This document shows, piece after piece, positions 36,481 to 45,375 of a stretch of 64,000 nt of DNA. The notes under the pieces were generated by a model. That model did no database searches, was not told the DNA's origin, and worked only from the letters and a program-made list of their open reading frames with translations. The number at the start of each line of letters is the position of its first letter. The first letter of the stretch is position 1. A program made the position numbers and the translations under genes. The DNA comes from Sphingorhabdus_B arenilitoris. GTDB taxonomy: Bacteria; Pseudomonadota; Alphaproteobacteria; Sphingomonadales; Sphingomonadaceae. Location: NCBI RefSeq assembly GCF_042651485.1, contig NZ_JBHSDH010000011.1:28733-92732 (forward strand), read 5' to 3'.

Positions 36481-37347
36481 ATGAGCTTTCAGGACATCAT
36501 CCTGACGCTCCACCGATACTGGGCGGATCAGGGCTGCGTGATATTGCAGCCTTATGATATGGAGATGGGCGCAGGGACATTTCACACCGCGACCACATTG
36601 CGCGCGCTCGGCCCTGATCCTTGGAATGCGGCCTTTGTGCAGCCATGCCGCCGGCCTACCGATGGCCGCTATGGCGAAAACCCGAACCGGTTGCAGCATT
36701 ATTATCAATATCAGGTGATATTAAAGCCATCACCCGGCGACATACAGCAGCTCTATCTCAATAGCCTGACCGCGATCGGCATTGATCCGATGCTGCATGA
36801 CATCCGTTTTGTCGAAGATGACTGGGAAAGCCCAACGCTCGGCGCATGGGGGCTGGGCTGGGAAGTGTGGTGCGACGGCATGGAGGTGACACAATTCACC
36901 TATTTTCAGCAAATGGGCGGGTTTGATTGTAAGCCGGTGGCGGGAGAGCTGACTTACGGCCTCGAACGGCTGGCCATGTATATTCAAGGTGTGGACAGCG
37001 TCTATGACCTCGATTTCAATGGGCGGGGCGTATCCTATGGCGATGTGTTCCACGAAAATGAAGTGCAGCAAAGCACCTGGAATTTTGAAAAGGCCGATAC
37101 CGACCGCTTGTTTGAAGCGTTCAAAATGGCGACGGCGGAATGCGAAAATTGCCTCGACGAAAAACTTCCTATTCCCGCCTATGAACAAGCGATCAAGGCG
37201 AGCCATATTTTCAACCTGTTGCAGGCGCGCGGCGTGATCAGCGTTCAGGAACGCGCCGCTTATATGGGCCGCGTGCGCGATTTGGCCAAGGGCAGCTGCG
37301 CCGCGTGGATGGAGAAAAATGGCTGGGCAGGCGGAGACGCGGCATGA
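36481..37347 (+). CDS. glyQ: Glycine--tRNA ligase, alpha subunit
   Basis: GlyQ is the catalytic subunit of the alpha2beta2 glycyl-tRNA synthetase. The family's usual start MSFQDIILTLHRYWADQG maps to ATG 36481, although the frame is open to ATG 36418 (36430 is another option) and no clear ribosome-binding site decides. About 288 residues carry GCVILQPYDMEMGAGTFHTAT, CRRPTDGRYGENPNRLQHYYQ and WEVWCDGMEVTQFTYFQQMG. The stop overlaps the glyS start by 4 bp. Confidence 0.95.
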   Translation: MSFQDIILTLHRYWADQGCVILQPYDMEMGAGTFHTATTLRALGPDPWNAAFVQPCRRPTDGRYGENPNRLQHYYQYQVILKPSPGDIQQLYLNSLTAIGIDPMLHDIRFVEDDWESPTLGAWGLGWEVWCDGMEVTQFTYFQQMGGFDCKPVAGELTYGLERLAMYIQGVDSVYDLDFNGRGVSYGDVFHENEVQQSTWNFEKADTDRLFEAFKMATAECENCLDEKLPIPAYEQAIKASHIFNLLQARGVISVQERAAYMGRVRDLAKGSCAAWMEKNGWAGGDAA

Positions 37348-39701
37348 GTGATTTCCTCCTCGAACTGCGCAGCGAAGAAGTTCCCGCACGGATGCAAGCT
37401 GGTGCCCGGGCGGATTTGGAGAAGCTATTTATACAGCATCTGTCCGCCGCTGGATTAAAAGCGGACGGCATCACCGTCTATTCCACGCCGCGCCGTTTGG
37501 CGCTGATCGCACGCGGCTTGCCGGATCAAACAGAGGCGGTGAGCGAAGAAGCCAAAGGCCCGCCCGAAGGTGCACCGGACGCCGCGATTGACGGTTTCTG
37601 CCGCAAAAATGGCGTGGGCCGTGACGCATTGGAACTGCGCGATGTAAAGGGGCGGATGACGTATTTTGCGGTCATTAACAAACCGGGCCGCGCGTCATCC
37701 GATGTGCTGGCCGAGGCGATACCGGCGATCATCCGCAGTTTCCCCTGGCCCAAGTCGCAGCGGTGGGGCGCAGACAGCATTTCAACCGAAAGCTTGCGCT
37801 GGGTGCGGCCTTTATCGGGCATCATCGCGCTATTGGGCGGCGATGTCGTGCCGTTTGAAATAGGCGGGATTGCGGCTGGCCGTGAAACCGTGGGCCACCG
37901 TTTTCACCATAGCGGCGTAATTACCATTGGCGGCGCCGATGACTATGCCGCAAAATTGCGCGCGGCCCATGTCATTGTGGACCATGAAGAGCGGCAGGAG
38001 TTGATCCGAAGCGGCGCACAAACGGCGGCCGAGGCAGCGGGCCTGACGCTGATCGCCGATGAAGGGCTGGTTATTGAAAATGCGGGCCTGACCGAATGGC
38101 CGGTGCCGCTGCTAGGCCGGTTCGACGAAGCGTTTCTCGATGTGCCGCCCGAAGTGATCCAGCTGACGGCGCGGGTGAACCAGAAATATTTTGTGTGTGA
38201 GTCTCCCCTCCCGCCTGCGGGAGGGGCTGGGGGTGGGCCAGAATCCGGCGCAATCTCTGATATGCCCACCCCAACCCTCCCCCCTGAAGGGGAGAGGGAG
38301 CTTGCCAACGCCTTCATCTGCACCGCGAATATTGACGCTCATGACGGCGGCGCGGCGATTGTGGCGGGCAATGAAAAAGTGCTGGCTGCGCGTTTGTCCG
38401 ATGCCAAATTCTTTTGGGAGCTGGATCAGAAAACCTCGCTGGCGGGTCATGCCGCAAAGCTGGAGCGGATTACTTTCCACGAAAAACTGGGCACCGTCGC
38501 CGACAAGGTGGAGCGCGTGGCAAAGCTCGCCCGGTGGCTGTGTGAAGAGGGGATTGTCACTCCCCTCCCGCCTGCGGGAGGGGCCGGGGGTGGGCATATG
38601 TCTGAACCTGAAACGACAAGCTCGCCTGCGGCTCGCCCCACCCCTAACCCCTCCCGCAAGCGAGAGGGGGATGACGTTGCGCATTTGGCGGACCTCGCCG
38701 AACAAGCCGCGCGGCTGTGCAAGGCCGATCTGGTCACTGAAATGGTCGGCGAATTTCCTGAGCTACAGGGCCTGATGGGCGGATATTACGCCGCGAAAGA
38801 AGGGCTGCCGGTGGAGGTATCGGACGCGATCCGTGATCACTATAAACCGGTTGGGCAGGGCGATGACGTGCCCACCGCGCCCGTGACGGTGGCGGTGAGT
38901 TTGGCGGATAAGTTGGATACGCTGGTTGGGTTTTTCCAAATCGATGAAAAACCAACAGGCTCAAAAGATCCATTCGCTTTGCGTCGTGCGGCGATTGGGA
39001 TTCTGAGTCTGATATTGGAAAATGGTCTGCGGGCCTCCATGTTTGATTTAATTGCAGCATCGGCTCATTCTGGAAAATCACCCAGGAAAGGGCACGAAAT
39101 TGCTTCATTCTTGATTGACCGTCTTAAAGTCCAGCAGCGTGATGCGGGTGTTCGGCATGATATGGTCGACGCTATAATCGGCGCTGAAAAAGGCGGAGAT
39201 AATGTCCGCATGGTCGCCCGCGTGAAGGCATTGCAGGCTTTTGTGGCAACCGACGAGGGCACGAATTTGCTCGCCGGATATAAGCGTGCGGCTAATATCC
39301 TCAAATCCTCCCCATCAGGGGAGGGGGACCATGCGCAGCATGGTGGAGGGGCACGTGCAGAGTCTTATTCCAGCGAAGGCGGGGCCGATCCTGACGTGCC
39401 CCTCCACCGCGCAAGCGCGGTCCCCCTCCCCGCGGTCGGGGAGGATTTATTGGAGCAGGAACAATCACTTCTCTCCGCCCTCAACGCCGCGGAACCCGCC
39501 GCTGCTGCCGCGATTGCGGCGGAAGATTTCGAAGGCGCAATGGCCTCGCTGGCCAGTTTGCGCGCGCCGATTGATGCCTTTTTTGAAGGCGTTATGGTCA
39601 ACGATCCAGACCCGGAAAAACGGGCATTTCGGATTGGCCTGCTCACCCGTTTCCGCGACGCAGTCCACAGCGTCGCAGATTTTTCAAAAATAGAAGGCTG
39701 A
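37344..39701 (+). CDS. glyS: Glycine--tRNA ligase, beta subunit with translated repeat insertions
   Basis: GlyS is the tRNA-binding subunit of glycyl-tRNA synthetase. ATG 37344 (MSDFLLELRSEEVPARM) overlaps the glyQ stop. The 785-residue protein is long for the family, which is usually near 690. Three in-frame stretches account for this: about residues 287-319 (PLPPAGGAGGG... PPEGERE), 406-442 (PLPPAGGAGGG... SRKREGDD) and 655-701 (SGEGDHAQHGGGAR... AVGEDLL). Each coincides with a GC-rich palindromic repeat in the DNA, and the normal sequence (QKYFVCES, CKADLVTEMVGEFPELQG, GYKRAANILK) continues on both sides. Function is probably kept, because all three sit in linker positions. Confidence 0.93.
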   Translation: MSDFLLELRSEEVPARMQAGARADLEKLFIQHLSAAGLKADGITVYSTPRRLALIARGLPDQTEAVSEEAKGPPEGAPDAAIDGFCRKNGVGRDALELRDVKGRMTYFAVINKPGRASSDVLAEAIPAIIRSFPWPKSQRWGADSISTESLRWVRPLSGIIALLGGDVVPFEIGGIAAGRETVGHRFHHSGVITIGGADDYAAKLRAAHVIVDHEERQELIRSGAQTAAEAAGLTLIADEGLVIENAGLTEWPVPLLGRFDEAFLDVPPEVIQLTARVNQKYFVCESPLPPAGGAGGGPESGAISDMPTPTLPPEGERELANAFICTANIDAHDGGAAIVAGNEKVLAARLSDAKFFWELDQKTSLAGHAAKLERITFHEKLGTVADKVERVAKLARWLCEEGIVTPLPPAGGAGGGHMSEPETTSSPAARPTPNPSRKREGDDVAHLADLAEQAARLCKADLVTEMVGEFPELQGLMGGYYAAKEGLPVEVSDAIRDHYKPVGQGDDVPTAPVTVAVSLADKLDTLVGFFQIDEKPTGSKDPFALRRAAIGILSLILENGLRASMFDLIAASAHSGKSPRKGHEIASFLIDRLKVQQRDAGVRHDMVDAIIGAEKGGDNVRMVARVKALQAFVATDEGTNLLAGYKRAANILKSSPSGEGDHAQHGGGARAESYSSEGGADPDVPLHRASAVPLPAVGEDLLEQEQSLLSALNAAEPAAAAAIAAEDFEGAMASLASLRAPIDAFFEGVMVNDPDPEKRAFRIGLLTRFRDAVHSVADFSKIEG
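38203..38301. repeat. Palindromic repeat (family A), copy inside glyS
   Basis: A CCTCCCGCCTGCGGGAGG hairpin, CTGGGGGTGGGC, a spacer, then GCCCACCCCAACCC and a second hairpin CCCCTGAAGGGG. The G-rich and C-rich inner arms can also pair, so the unit resembles a REP/BIME composite. It is read in frame by glyS. Confidence 0.85.
38561..38670. repeat. Palindromic repeat (family A), second copy inside glyS
   Basis: This has the same layout as the copy at 38203-38301: a CCTCCCGCCTGCGGGAGG hairpin, GGGGGTGGGC, a spacer with CTCGCCTGCGG, CCCCACCCCTAACCC and a closing CTCCCGCAAGCGAGAGG. It lies between VERVAKLARWLCEEG and VAHLADLAEQ of GlyS, in frame. Confidence 0.85.
39306..39446. repeat. Palindromic repeat (family B), copy inside glyS
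   Basis: CCTCCCCATCAGGGGAGG, GGGACCATGCGCAGCATGGT and GGAGGGGCACGT, a spacer, then the mirrored CCCCTCCACCGCGCAAGCG and CCTCCCCGCGGTCGGGGAGG. The opening half recurs in thiC at 63289-63342. It is read in frame near the GlyS C-terminus. Confidence 0.85.
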
Positions 39702-39742
39702 TTTCACTCCCCGGGATTGCTGACAAACAAAAAGGAAGTAGC

Positions 39743-42400
39743 ATGACCCAATATGTATTTCGTTTCGGTGGCGGCGTTTCGGACGGTGATGATACCGTTC
39801 GCGGGAATAAGAATCTGCTTGGCGGTAAAGGAGCCAATCTGGACGGCATGGCCTCCATCGGCCTGCCGGTGCCGCCGGGTTTCACTATCACCACCGAAAT
39901 GTGCACCGCTTATTATGCCAATGGCCAAAGCTTCCCCGACAGCGTTCGGGCCGAAGTCGCCCATGGCATTGCCCATATTGAGGCAGTGACGGGCAAAAGC
40001 TTTGGCGATGCCAGCGATCCGCTGCTCGTTTCGGTGCGATCGGGCGCGCGTGTATCGATGCCCGGCATGATGGATACGGTGTTGAACCTTGGGCTCAATG
40101 ACGAAACGGTGGAGGGGCTTGCCGCGTCGTCGGGCGATCCGCGCTTTGCGTGGGACAGCTACCGCCGTTTCATCCAAATGTATGCCGACGTTGTGTTGGA
40201 GCTCGACCATGGCGCGTTCGAAGAGGCGCTGGAAATCGCCAAGGAAGACAATGGCTATTATCTCGACACAGAACTCACCGCCGGTGACCTGAAATCGCTG
40301 GTCAGCGAATATAAAAACCTGGTCGAGGCGCAATGGGGTAAGCCGTTCCCGCAAAATGTGCAGGATCAGCTTTGGGGCGCGGTCGGCGCCGTGTTTGGCA
40401 GCTGGGAAAGCGAACGGGCAAAGGTGTACCGCAGGCTGAATAGCATCCCGTCCGATTGGGGCACGGCGGTCAATGTGCAGGCGATGGTATTTGGCAATAT
40501 GGGTGAGACATCGGCGACGGGCGTGGCCTTTACCCGCGATCCGGCAACGGGCGAAAATGCCTATTATGGCGAATATCTGATCAATGCGCAGGGTGAGGAT
40601 GTTGTCGCCGGTATCCGCACGCCGCAATATCTGACCACCGCTGCGCGCGAACGCGCCGGGGCAAAACCGCTGAGCATGGAAGAGGCAATGCCAGAGGTGT
40701 ATGCCGAACTGGCGCGGGTATTTGCGATATTGGAAACGCATTACCGCGATATGCAGGATATCGAATTTACCGTGGAGCGGGGAACACTATGGATGCTGCA
40801 AACCCGGTCGGGCAAACGCACAGCAAAGGCGGCGCTGAAAATCGCAGTCGATATGGCGGCAGAGGGTTTGATTAGCGAGGAAGAGGCCGTGTGCCGGGTC
40901 GATCCGATGGCGCTCGACCAATTGCTGCACCCCACGCTTGATCCCGATGCGCCGCGCGATGTGCTGACCAAAGGGCTACCTGCATCGCCGGGCGCGGCGT
41001 CGGGCAAGATCGTCTTTGACGCCGACACCGCAGAACAATTTGCACAAATGGGCGAAAGCGTGATTTTGGTTCGCGTCGAAACCAGCCCGGAGGATATTCA
41101 CGGGATGCACGCGGCCAAGGGTATTTTGACCGCACGCGGCGGTATGACCAGCCATGCGGCAGTGGTTGCACGCGGCATGGGGCGGCCCTGCGTCTCGGGC
41201 GCGGGCGGTATCTCCATCGATGCCAAGGATAAGGTGCTGCGCACCGGCGGGCGCAGTTTTGGCGAGGGCGATGTGATAACGCTGGATGGCTCGACCGGCG
41301 AAGTGATGGCAGGCGAAGTGCCGACATTGCAGCCCGAGCTGGTCGGTGATTTTGGCACGCTCATGGTCTGGGCCGACAAAGCGCGGCGGATGAAGGTGCG
41401 CACCAATGCCGAAACACCGGCGGACGCACAAACCGCACGTGATTTCGGCGCGGAAGGCATTGGCCTGTGCCGCACCGAACATATGTTCTTTGATGCTGCC
41501 CGGATTACCGCCGTGCGTCAGATGATCCTGGCCGATAGCGAAGCAGGACGCCGCGCCGCGCTCGACAAGCTGCTGCCTGAACAGCGCAGCGATTTTGCCG
41601 GGATATTTAAGGTGATGGCGGGATTGCCCGTTACCATCCGTTTGCTCGATCCGCCGCTGCATGAATTTTTGCCGCATGAGGAAAGCGAATTTGCCGATGT
41701 TGCACAGGCCGCCGGTGTCGGCATCGAGCTGTTGAAGCAACGCGCCAGCGAGCTGCATGAATTTAACCCCATGCTGGGCCACAGGGGATGCCGCCTGGGC
41801 GTCACTTTCCCCGAAATTTATGAGATGCAGGCGCGGGCGATATTTGAAGCGGCCTGCTTGCTGGAAATCGCGCCGGTCCCCGAAATCATGATACCGCTTG
41901 TCGGCACAAAGCGCGAGCTGGAGCTGATGAAAGAGGTGGTTGATAAGGCCGCGGAGCAGGTGTTTGCCGAACAAGGCAGGCGGATCGAATATCTGGTCGG
42001 CACGATGATCGAGCTGCCCCGAGCCGCATTGATGGCCGATAAAATTGCCGAATGCGGGGCGTTCTTCTCCTTTGGCACCAATGATTTGACGCAAACCACA
42101 TTGGGCGTATCGCGCGATGATGCCGCGCGTTTCTTAAGCGTCTATGTCGATAAAGGCATTTACGAACGCGATCCCTTTGTCAGCCTGGATATCGAAGGCG
42201 TTGGCCAGTTGATCGAAATTGCCGCACAAAAAGGCCGCGCGACGCGCCCGGACATAAAGCTCGGCATTTGCGGCGAGCATGGCGGCGACCCGGCAAGCAT
42301 CGCCTTTTGCGAAGCAACGGGATTGGATTATGTCAGCGCTTCACCCTACCGCGTGCCAATTGCAAGGCTTGCAGCGGCACAGGCGGCGCTGCGGGGGTGA
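39743..42400 (+). CDS. ppdK: Pyruvate, phosphate dikinase
   Basis: PPDK interconverts pyruvate and phosphoenolpyruvate using ATP and phosphate. The 885-residue protein has the N-terminal nucleotide-binding domain (GGKGANLDGMASIGLPVPPGF), the swivelling phosphohistidine domain (GGMTSHAAVVARGMG with the catalytic His) and the TIM-barrel PEP domain (GIGLCRTEHMFF, FFSFGTNDLTQTTLG, GICGEHGGDP). The length is normal. It is a single gene 41 bp after glyS. Confidence 0.97.
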   Translation: MTQYVFRFGGGVSDGDDTVRGNKNLLGGKGANLDGMASIGLPVPPGFTITTEMCTAYYANGQSFPDSVRAEVAHGIAHIEAVTGKSFGDASDPLLVSVRSGARVSMPGMMDTVLNLGLNDETVEGLAASSGDPRFAWDSYRRFIQMYADVVLELDHGAFEEALEIAKEDNGYYLDTELTAGDLKSLVSEYKNLVEAQWGKPFPQNVQDQLWGAVGAVFGSWESERAKVYRRLNSIPSDWGTAVNVQAMVFGNMGETSATGVAFTRDPATGENAYYGEYLINAQGEDVVAGIRTPQYLTTAARERAGAKPLSMEEAMPEVYAELARVFAILETHYRDMQDIEFTVERGTLWMLQTRSGKRTAKAALKIAVDMAAEGLISEEEAVCRVDPMALDQLLHPTLDPDAPRDVLTKGLPASPGAASGKIVFDADTAEQFAQMGESVILVRVETSPEDIHGMHAAKGILTARGGMTSHAAVVARGMGRPCVSGAGGISIDAKDKVLRTGGRSFGEGDVITLDGSTGEVMAGEVPTLQPELVGDFGTLMVWADKARRMKVRTNAETPADAQTARDFGAEGIGLCRTEHMFFDAARITAVRQMILADSEAGRRAALDKLLPEQRSDFAGIFKVMAGLPVTIRLLDPPLHEFLPHEESEFADVAQAAGVGIELLKQRASELHEFNPMLGHRGCRLGVTFPEIYEMQARAIFEAACLLEIAPVPEIMIPLVGTKRELELMKEVVDKAAEQVFAEQGRRIEYLVGTMIELPRAALMADKIAECGAFFSFGTNDLTQTTLGVSRDDAARFLSVYVDKGIYERDPFVSLDIEGVGQLIEIAAQKGRATRPDIKLGICGEHGGDPASIAFCEATGLDYVSASPYRVPIARLAAAQAALRG

Positions 42401-42586
42401 GGGGGAAGGGTGAGTCTGATTAGTATTGAGTATCCGGAATTCTTGTGTCCCCGGGATTCTCGGAATTCATGAAGGAAGTATAGAGCAAGCAATCATGGAT
42501 TGAAGCGCATTTGATGCTCAGCGTGTAAGATAATGCCCTTATTGCGGAGGACCTTGACATCAAGTTAATTAAAGGTGGGATTTTAT

Positions 42587-42988
42587 ATGCAGTACATCTC
42601 TGAATTATACCACAAAGTTTTTTTGAGCTTATCAAAAATTCCTACTTTGGCAGGGTTTTCTAGAGATAAAAATTTTACATCCAAGCTCAATTCTTGCACT
42701 TTGATTACCGTTTATCAAATTTCATTTTTCATTTTAATAAATAAAATATTTGAGATTATAACAACAATTACTTCACCAATTGAAAAAAATCATATTATGA
42801 TTTTGGCCGTCATTGCATATATGATTAATTTGTATGTATTTTTACATAAAAAAATTAATGTAGAAGCAGGTAATGACAAATACATATTGACCTTGTTTTT
42901 TTCTTCTCTGGTTTTAATTTGGATTGCAATGTTCCTCATTGGAATTCATTCAAAAGAATTTTATCAAATTCTGGTGACACAATACTGA
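42587..42988 (+). CDS. AT-rich orphan membrane protein
   Basis: I chose ATG 42587 (MQYISELYHKVF), which follows AAAGGTGG; GTG 42575 is an alternative. The 133-residue protein has at least three hydrophobic segments (SFFILINKIFEI, IMILAVIAYMINLYVFL, LFFSSLVLIWIAMFLIGI). Codon use is visibly AT-rich, unlike every neighbour, which suggests recent horizontal gain. No family is recognised. It lies alone between ppdK and tRNA-Arg. Confidence 0.6.
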   Translation: MQYISELYHKVFLSLSKIPTLAGFSRDKNFTSKLNSCTLITVYQISFFILINKIFEIITTITSPIEKNHIMILAVIAYMINLYVFLHKKINVEAGNDKYILTLFFSSLVLIWIAMFLIGIHSKEFYQILVTQY

Positions 42989-43098
42989 TTACCATAGCTT
43001 GTTTCCAGCAATTTTCTGACTGAAGAAAATAAAGCTAAAAAAAGGATCAGGCCGAGCAAGATGATTTAATTTAGCATCGTCTCGCTGGACACGGGCAC

Positions 43099-43228
43099 CT
43101 AGGCCGGCGACTTGCCATTTCGGAAATCTTCGGCCACCGGCGCCGTCACATTGCGTGCCGCCGGATCGCTGCCCCCTTTTGTCTTCGTTCCTTTGCGGCT
43201 TTTATGACCCGAGATTATCGCGCGTCAT
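43099..43228 (-). pseudogene. Possible frameshifted small ORF
   Basis: An ATG at 43228, with AGGAGG about 13 bases upstream, opens MTRDNLGS and then stops. The next frame immediately continues with HKSRKGTKTKGGSDPAARNV and EDFRNGKSPA before its own stop. Joined, they look like one small basic protein broken by a single-base shift. The evidence is composition only. Confidence 0.3.
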
Positions 43229-43332
43229 ACCGGTTTCGATATTCCTCCTCGTTCCGCGGAGGAATTTAGGCGGCAGAGTCCAAAAAAGCCCTTGCACCAT
43301 TTCCAATCCGCTCCTAATAGCGGCCTTTCAGT

Positions 43333-43409
43333 GCACCCGTAGCTCAGCTGGATAGAGCACCAGACTACGAATCTGGGGGCCGGGCGTTCGAATCGCTCCG
43401 GGTGCACCA
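43333..43409 (+). tRNA. tRNA-Arg (anticodon ACG)
   Basis: The 77-base cloverleaf has encoded CCA: acceptor GCACCCG/CGGGTGC, D-arm GCTC...GAGC, anticodon arm CCAGA-CTACGAA-TCTGG giving anticodon ACG, and a T-arm around GTTCGAATC. The AT-rich patch lies on its 5' side. Confidence 0.95.
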
Positions 43410-43445
43410 TTTTCCTCTCGCCGATGTTGAGAGATTGATTTTACC

Positions 43446-44129
43446 ATGAATAATCCTCGTAAATCCGCCATTGTCCTTTTGTCCGGCGGCCTCGACTCTA
43501 TGGTTGTGGCAGGGCTGGCGAAGGCGCAGGGCTTTGACCTGATCGCGTTGACCATTGATTATAATCAGCGGCACCGGATCGAGTTGCAAGCGGCGGCCAC
43601 GATCGCGGCGCATTTGGGCGCGGTGGAACATATCGTCCTGCCGCTCGATCTCACCCGTTTCGGCGGAAGCGCGCTGACCGCCGATATTGACGTGCCCAAG
43701 GGCGGCGTGGATGAAGGCGCGATACCGGTCACCTATGTTCCGGCACGCAACACCATATTCCTGTCGCTCTGCCTTGGCCTTGCCGAGGCGCGGGGGGCGC
43801 GGGATTTATGGATCGGGGTGAATGCACTCGATTATTCGGGCTATCCCGATTGCCGTCCCGATTTTATTCGCAGTTTTGAAAGCATGGCGAACCTTGCCAC
43901 CAAAGCGGGCATCGAGGGTGACAGTTTTACCGTCCACACTCCGCTGCTGCATATGAGCAAAGCCGATATTGCGGCAGAGGCGGCGCGGCTGGGTCTGGAC
44001 GCGGGGATGAGCTGGAGCTGCTATGATCCTGCGCCCGATAATAAAGCCTGCGGCCAATGCGATAGTTGCCGTTTGCGGCAAAAAGGATTTGCCGAGGCAG
44101 GGCTGACCGATCCTACAGTCTACGCATGA
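43446..44129 (+). CDS. queC: 7-cyano-7-deazaguanine synthase QueC
   Basis: QueC makes preQ0 from 7-carboxy-7-deazaguanine, ATP and ammonia, on the route to queuosine. The 227-residue protein has the PP-loop VLLSGGLDSMVVAGLA, VPARNTIFLSLCLG and a C-terminal zinc cluster (SCYDPAPDNKACGQCDSCRLR). The stop overlaps the queE start by 4 bp. No queD or queF is in the window. Confidence 0.97.
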   Translation: MNNPRKSAIVLLSGGLDSMVVAGLAKAQGFDLIALTIDYNQRHRIELQAAATIAAHLGAVEHIVLPLDLTRFGGSALTADIDVPKGGVDEGAIPVTYVPARNTIFLSLCLGLAEARGARDLWIGVNALDYSGYPDCRPDFIRSFESMANLATKAGIEGDSFTVHTPLLHMSKADIAAEAARLGLDAGMSWSCYDPAPDNKACGQCDSCRLRQKGFAEAGLTDPTVYA

Positions 44130-44767
44130 GCTACGCGGTCAAAGAGATTTTCCTGACATTACAGGGCGAAGGTGTGCAGGCGGGCCGCCGCGCCGTGTTC
44201 CTGCGCTTTGCCGGATGTAATTTGTGGAGCGGGCTGGAACGTGACCGGGCCAGCGCCATTTGCCAATTTTGCGATACCGATTTTGTCGGCATGGACGGCG
44301 AAAATGGCGCTCGATACGCGGACGCCGCCGCTTTGGCGGATAAGGTCGCGGCGCTGTGGGGCGACGGGACGGATCGCCGCTATGTCGTGATGACCGGCGG
44401 CGAGCCTATGCTGCAAGTGGATGACGCGCTTGTTGCTGCGCTCCATCGCCATGGCTTTGAAGTGGCGATGGAAAGCAATGGGACGATTCCGGCACAGGCG
44501 GATATCGACTGGATCTGCATCAGCCCCAAGGCAGGCAGCGAGATTGTGCAGCGCAGCGGCAATGAGTTGAAACTCGTCTGGCCGCAGGCTGGCAGCGATG
44601 CGGGCGCGATGGCAGCTTGGCAGTTTGACCATTTCCTGATCCAGCCCATGGATAGCGGCAGCGATGATGCCAATGCCGCAAATATCCAAGCGGCAACGCG
44701 TTTTGTTCAGGATAATCCGCGCTGGCGGCTGTCGCTGCAAAATCATAAAATTTTGGGCTTGCCGTAA
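44126..44767 (+). CDS. queE: 7-carboxy-7-deazaguanine synthase QueE
   Basis: QueE is a radical SAM enzyme that makes 7-carboxy-7-deazaguanine. ATG 44126 (MSYAVKEIFLTLQGEG) overlaps queC; the longer frame is a queC shadow. The 213-residue protein has a CX14CX2C cluster motif (GCNLWSG...AICQFCDTDF) rather than the common CX3CX2C form, a spacing known in Gram-negative QueE proteins, and the glycine motif MTGGEPMLQ. Confidence 0.95.
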   Translation: MSYAVKEIFLTLQGEGVQAGRRAVFLRFAGCNLWSGLERDRASAICQFCDTDFVGMDGENGARYADAAALADKVAALWGDGTDRRYVVMTGGEPMLQVDDALVAALHRHGFEVAMESNGTIPAQADIDWICISPKAGSEIVQRSGNELKLVWPQAGSDAGAMAAWQFDHFLIQPMDSGSDDANAANIQAATRFVQDNPRWRLSLQNHKILGLP

Positions 44768-44916
44768 CGATAACGCCGCCAAGGCTGGTTTGATGCACGC
44801 AGGAAGCGGCAATTTACGGCCAATTTCAGCTACTACGGCATTTAACCTTAATCCCTTTGACTCCTCGCCACCAAAATGTCACATTCGTTGGTGGAGAGTG
44901 TGAGAGGAGAGTGGCT

Positions 44917-45294
44917 ATGGCACGGGCAAGAAGTGCGGGGCCGATGCGCGGACGCAGTGGGCGGCTGGGCAAAGGTTTTGCAAAACGGATGAGCGATAAT
45001 GTCGCCATCGCATTGGTGGTTTATACGCTGATGCTGATTTTCATTGTAACACCGTCGATCGAAACCGAAGGCGTATCGATTTTCCCTTATTTTCTGCTGG
45101 TGATATTGGTGGGCGGGGCCATTCCCGTTCTGCGCCGGTTTGAACATCGCTGGGCTTTGTTGGATGACAGCGAATTGAGCGATAGCGGGTTGAAGCATCG
45201 CTTTGCCATGGACCGGACCAAATTATGGATATTGGCCATTGGCGTTCCGTTTTTGCTTTCCATTGCTTGTGCGGGCCTGAAAACTATTTTGTGA
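44917..45294 (+). CDS. Small two- to three-segment membrane protein
   Basis: I chose ATG 44917 (MARARSAGPMRGRSG), which follows AGGAGAG at about five bases. The 125-residue protein has a basic N-terminus, VAIALVVYTLMLIFIV, FPYFLLVILVGGAIPVL and WILAIGVPFLLSIACAG. It looks like a conserved sphingomonad hypothetical protein, but no function is known. The upstream 149-bp gap holds a short CCACCAA/TTGGTGG palindrome. Confidence 0.6.
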   Translation: MARARSAGPMRGRSGRLGKGFAKRMSDNVAIALVVYTLMLIFIVTPSIETEGVSIFPYFLLVILVGGAIPVLRRFEHRWALLDDSELSDSGLKHRFAMDRTKLWILAIGVPFLLSIACAGLKTIL

Positions 45295-45375
45295 CAAACG
45301 GTTTTTTGGCGGCATTTATCGCCCGATAATGGCGGATGGAATTGACGCGAATCCTGCCTGCGCCTAAGCGGAGCT

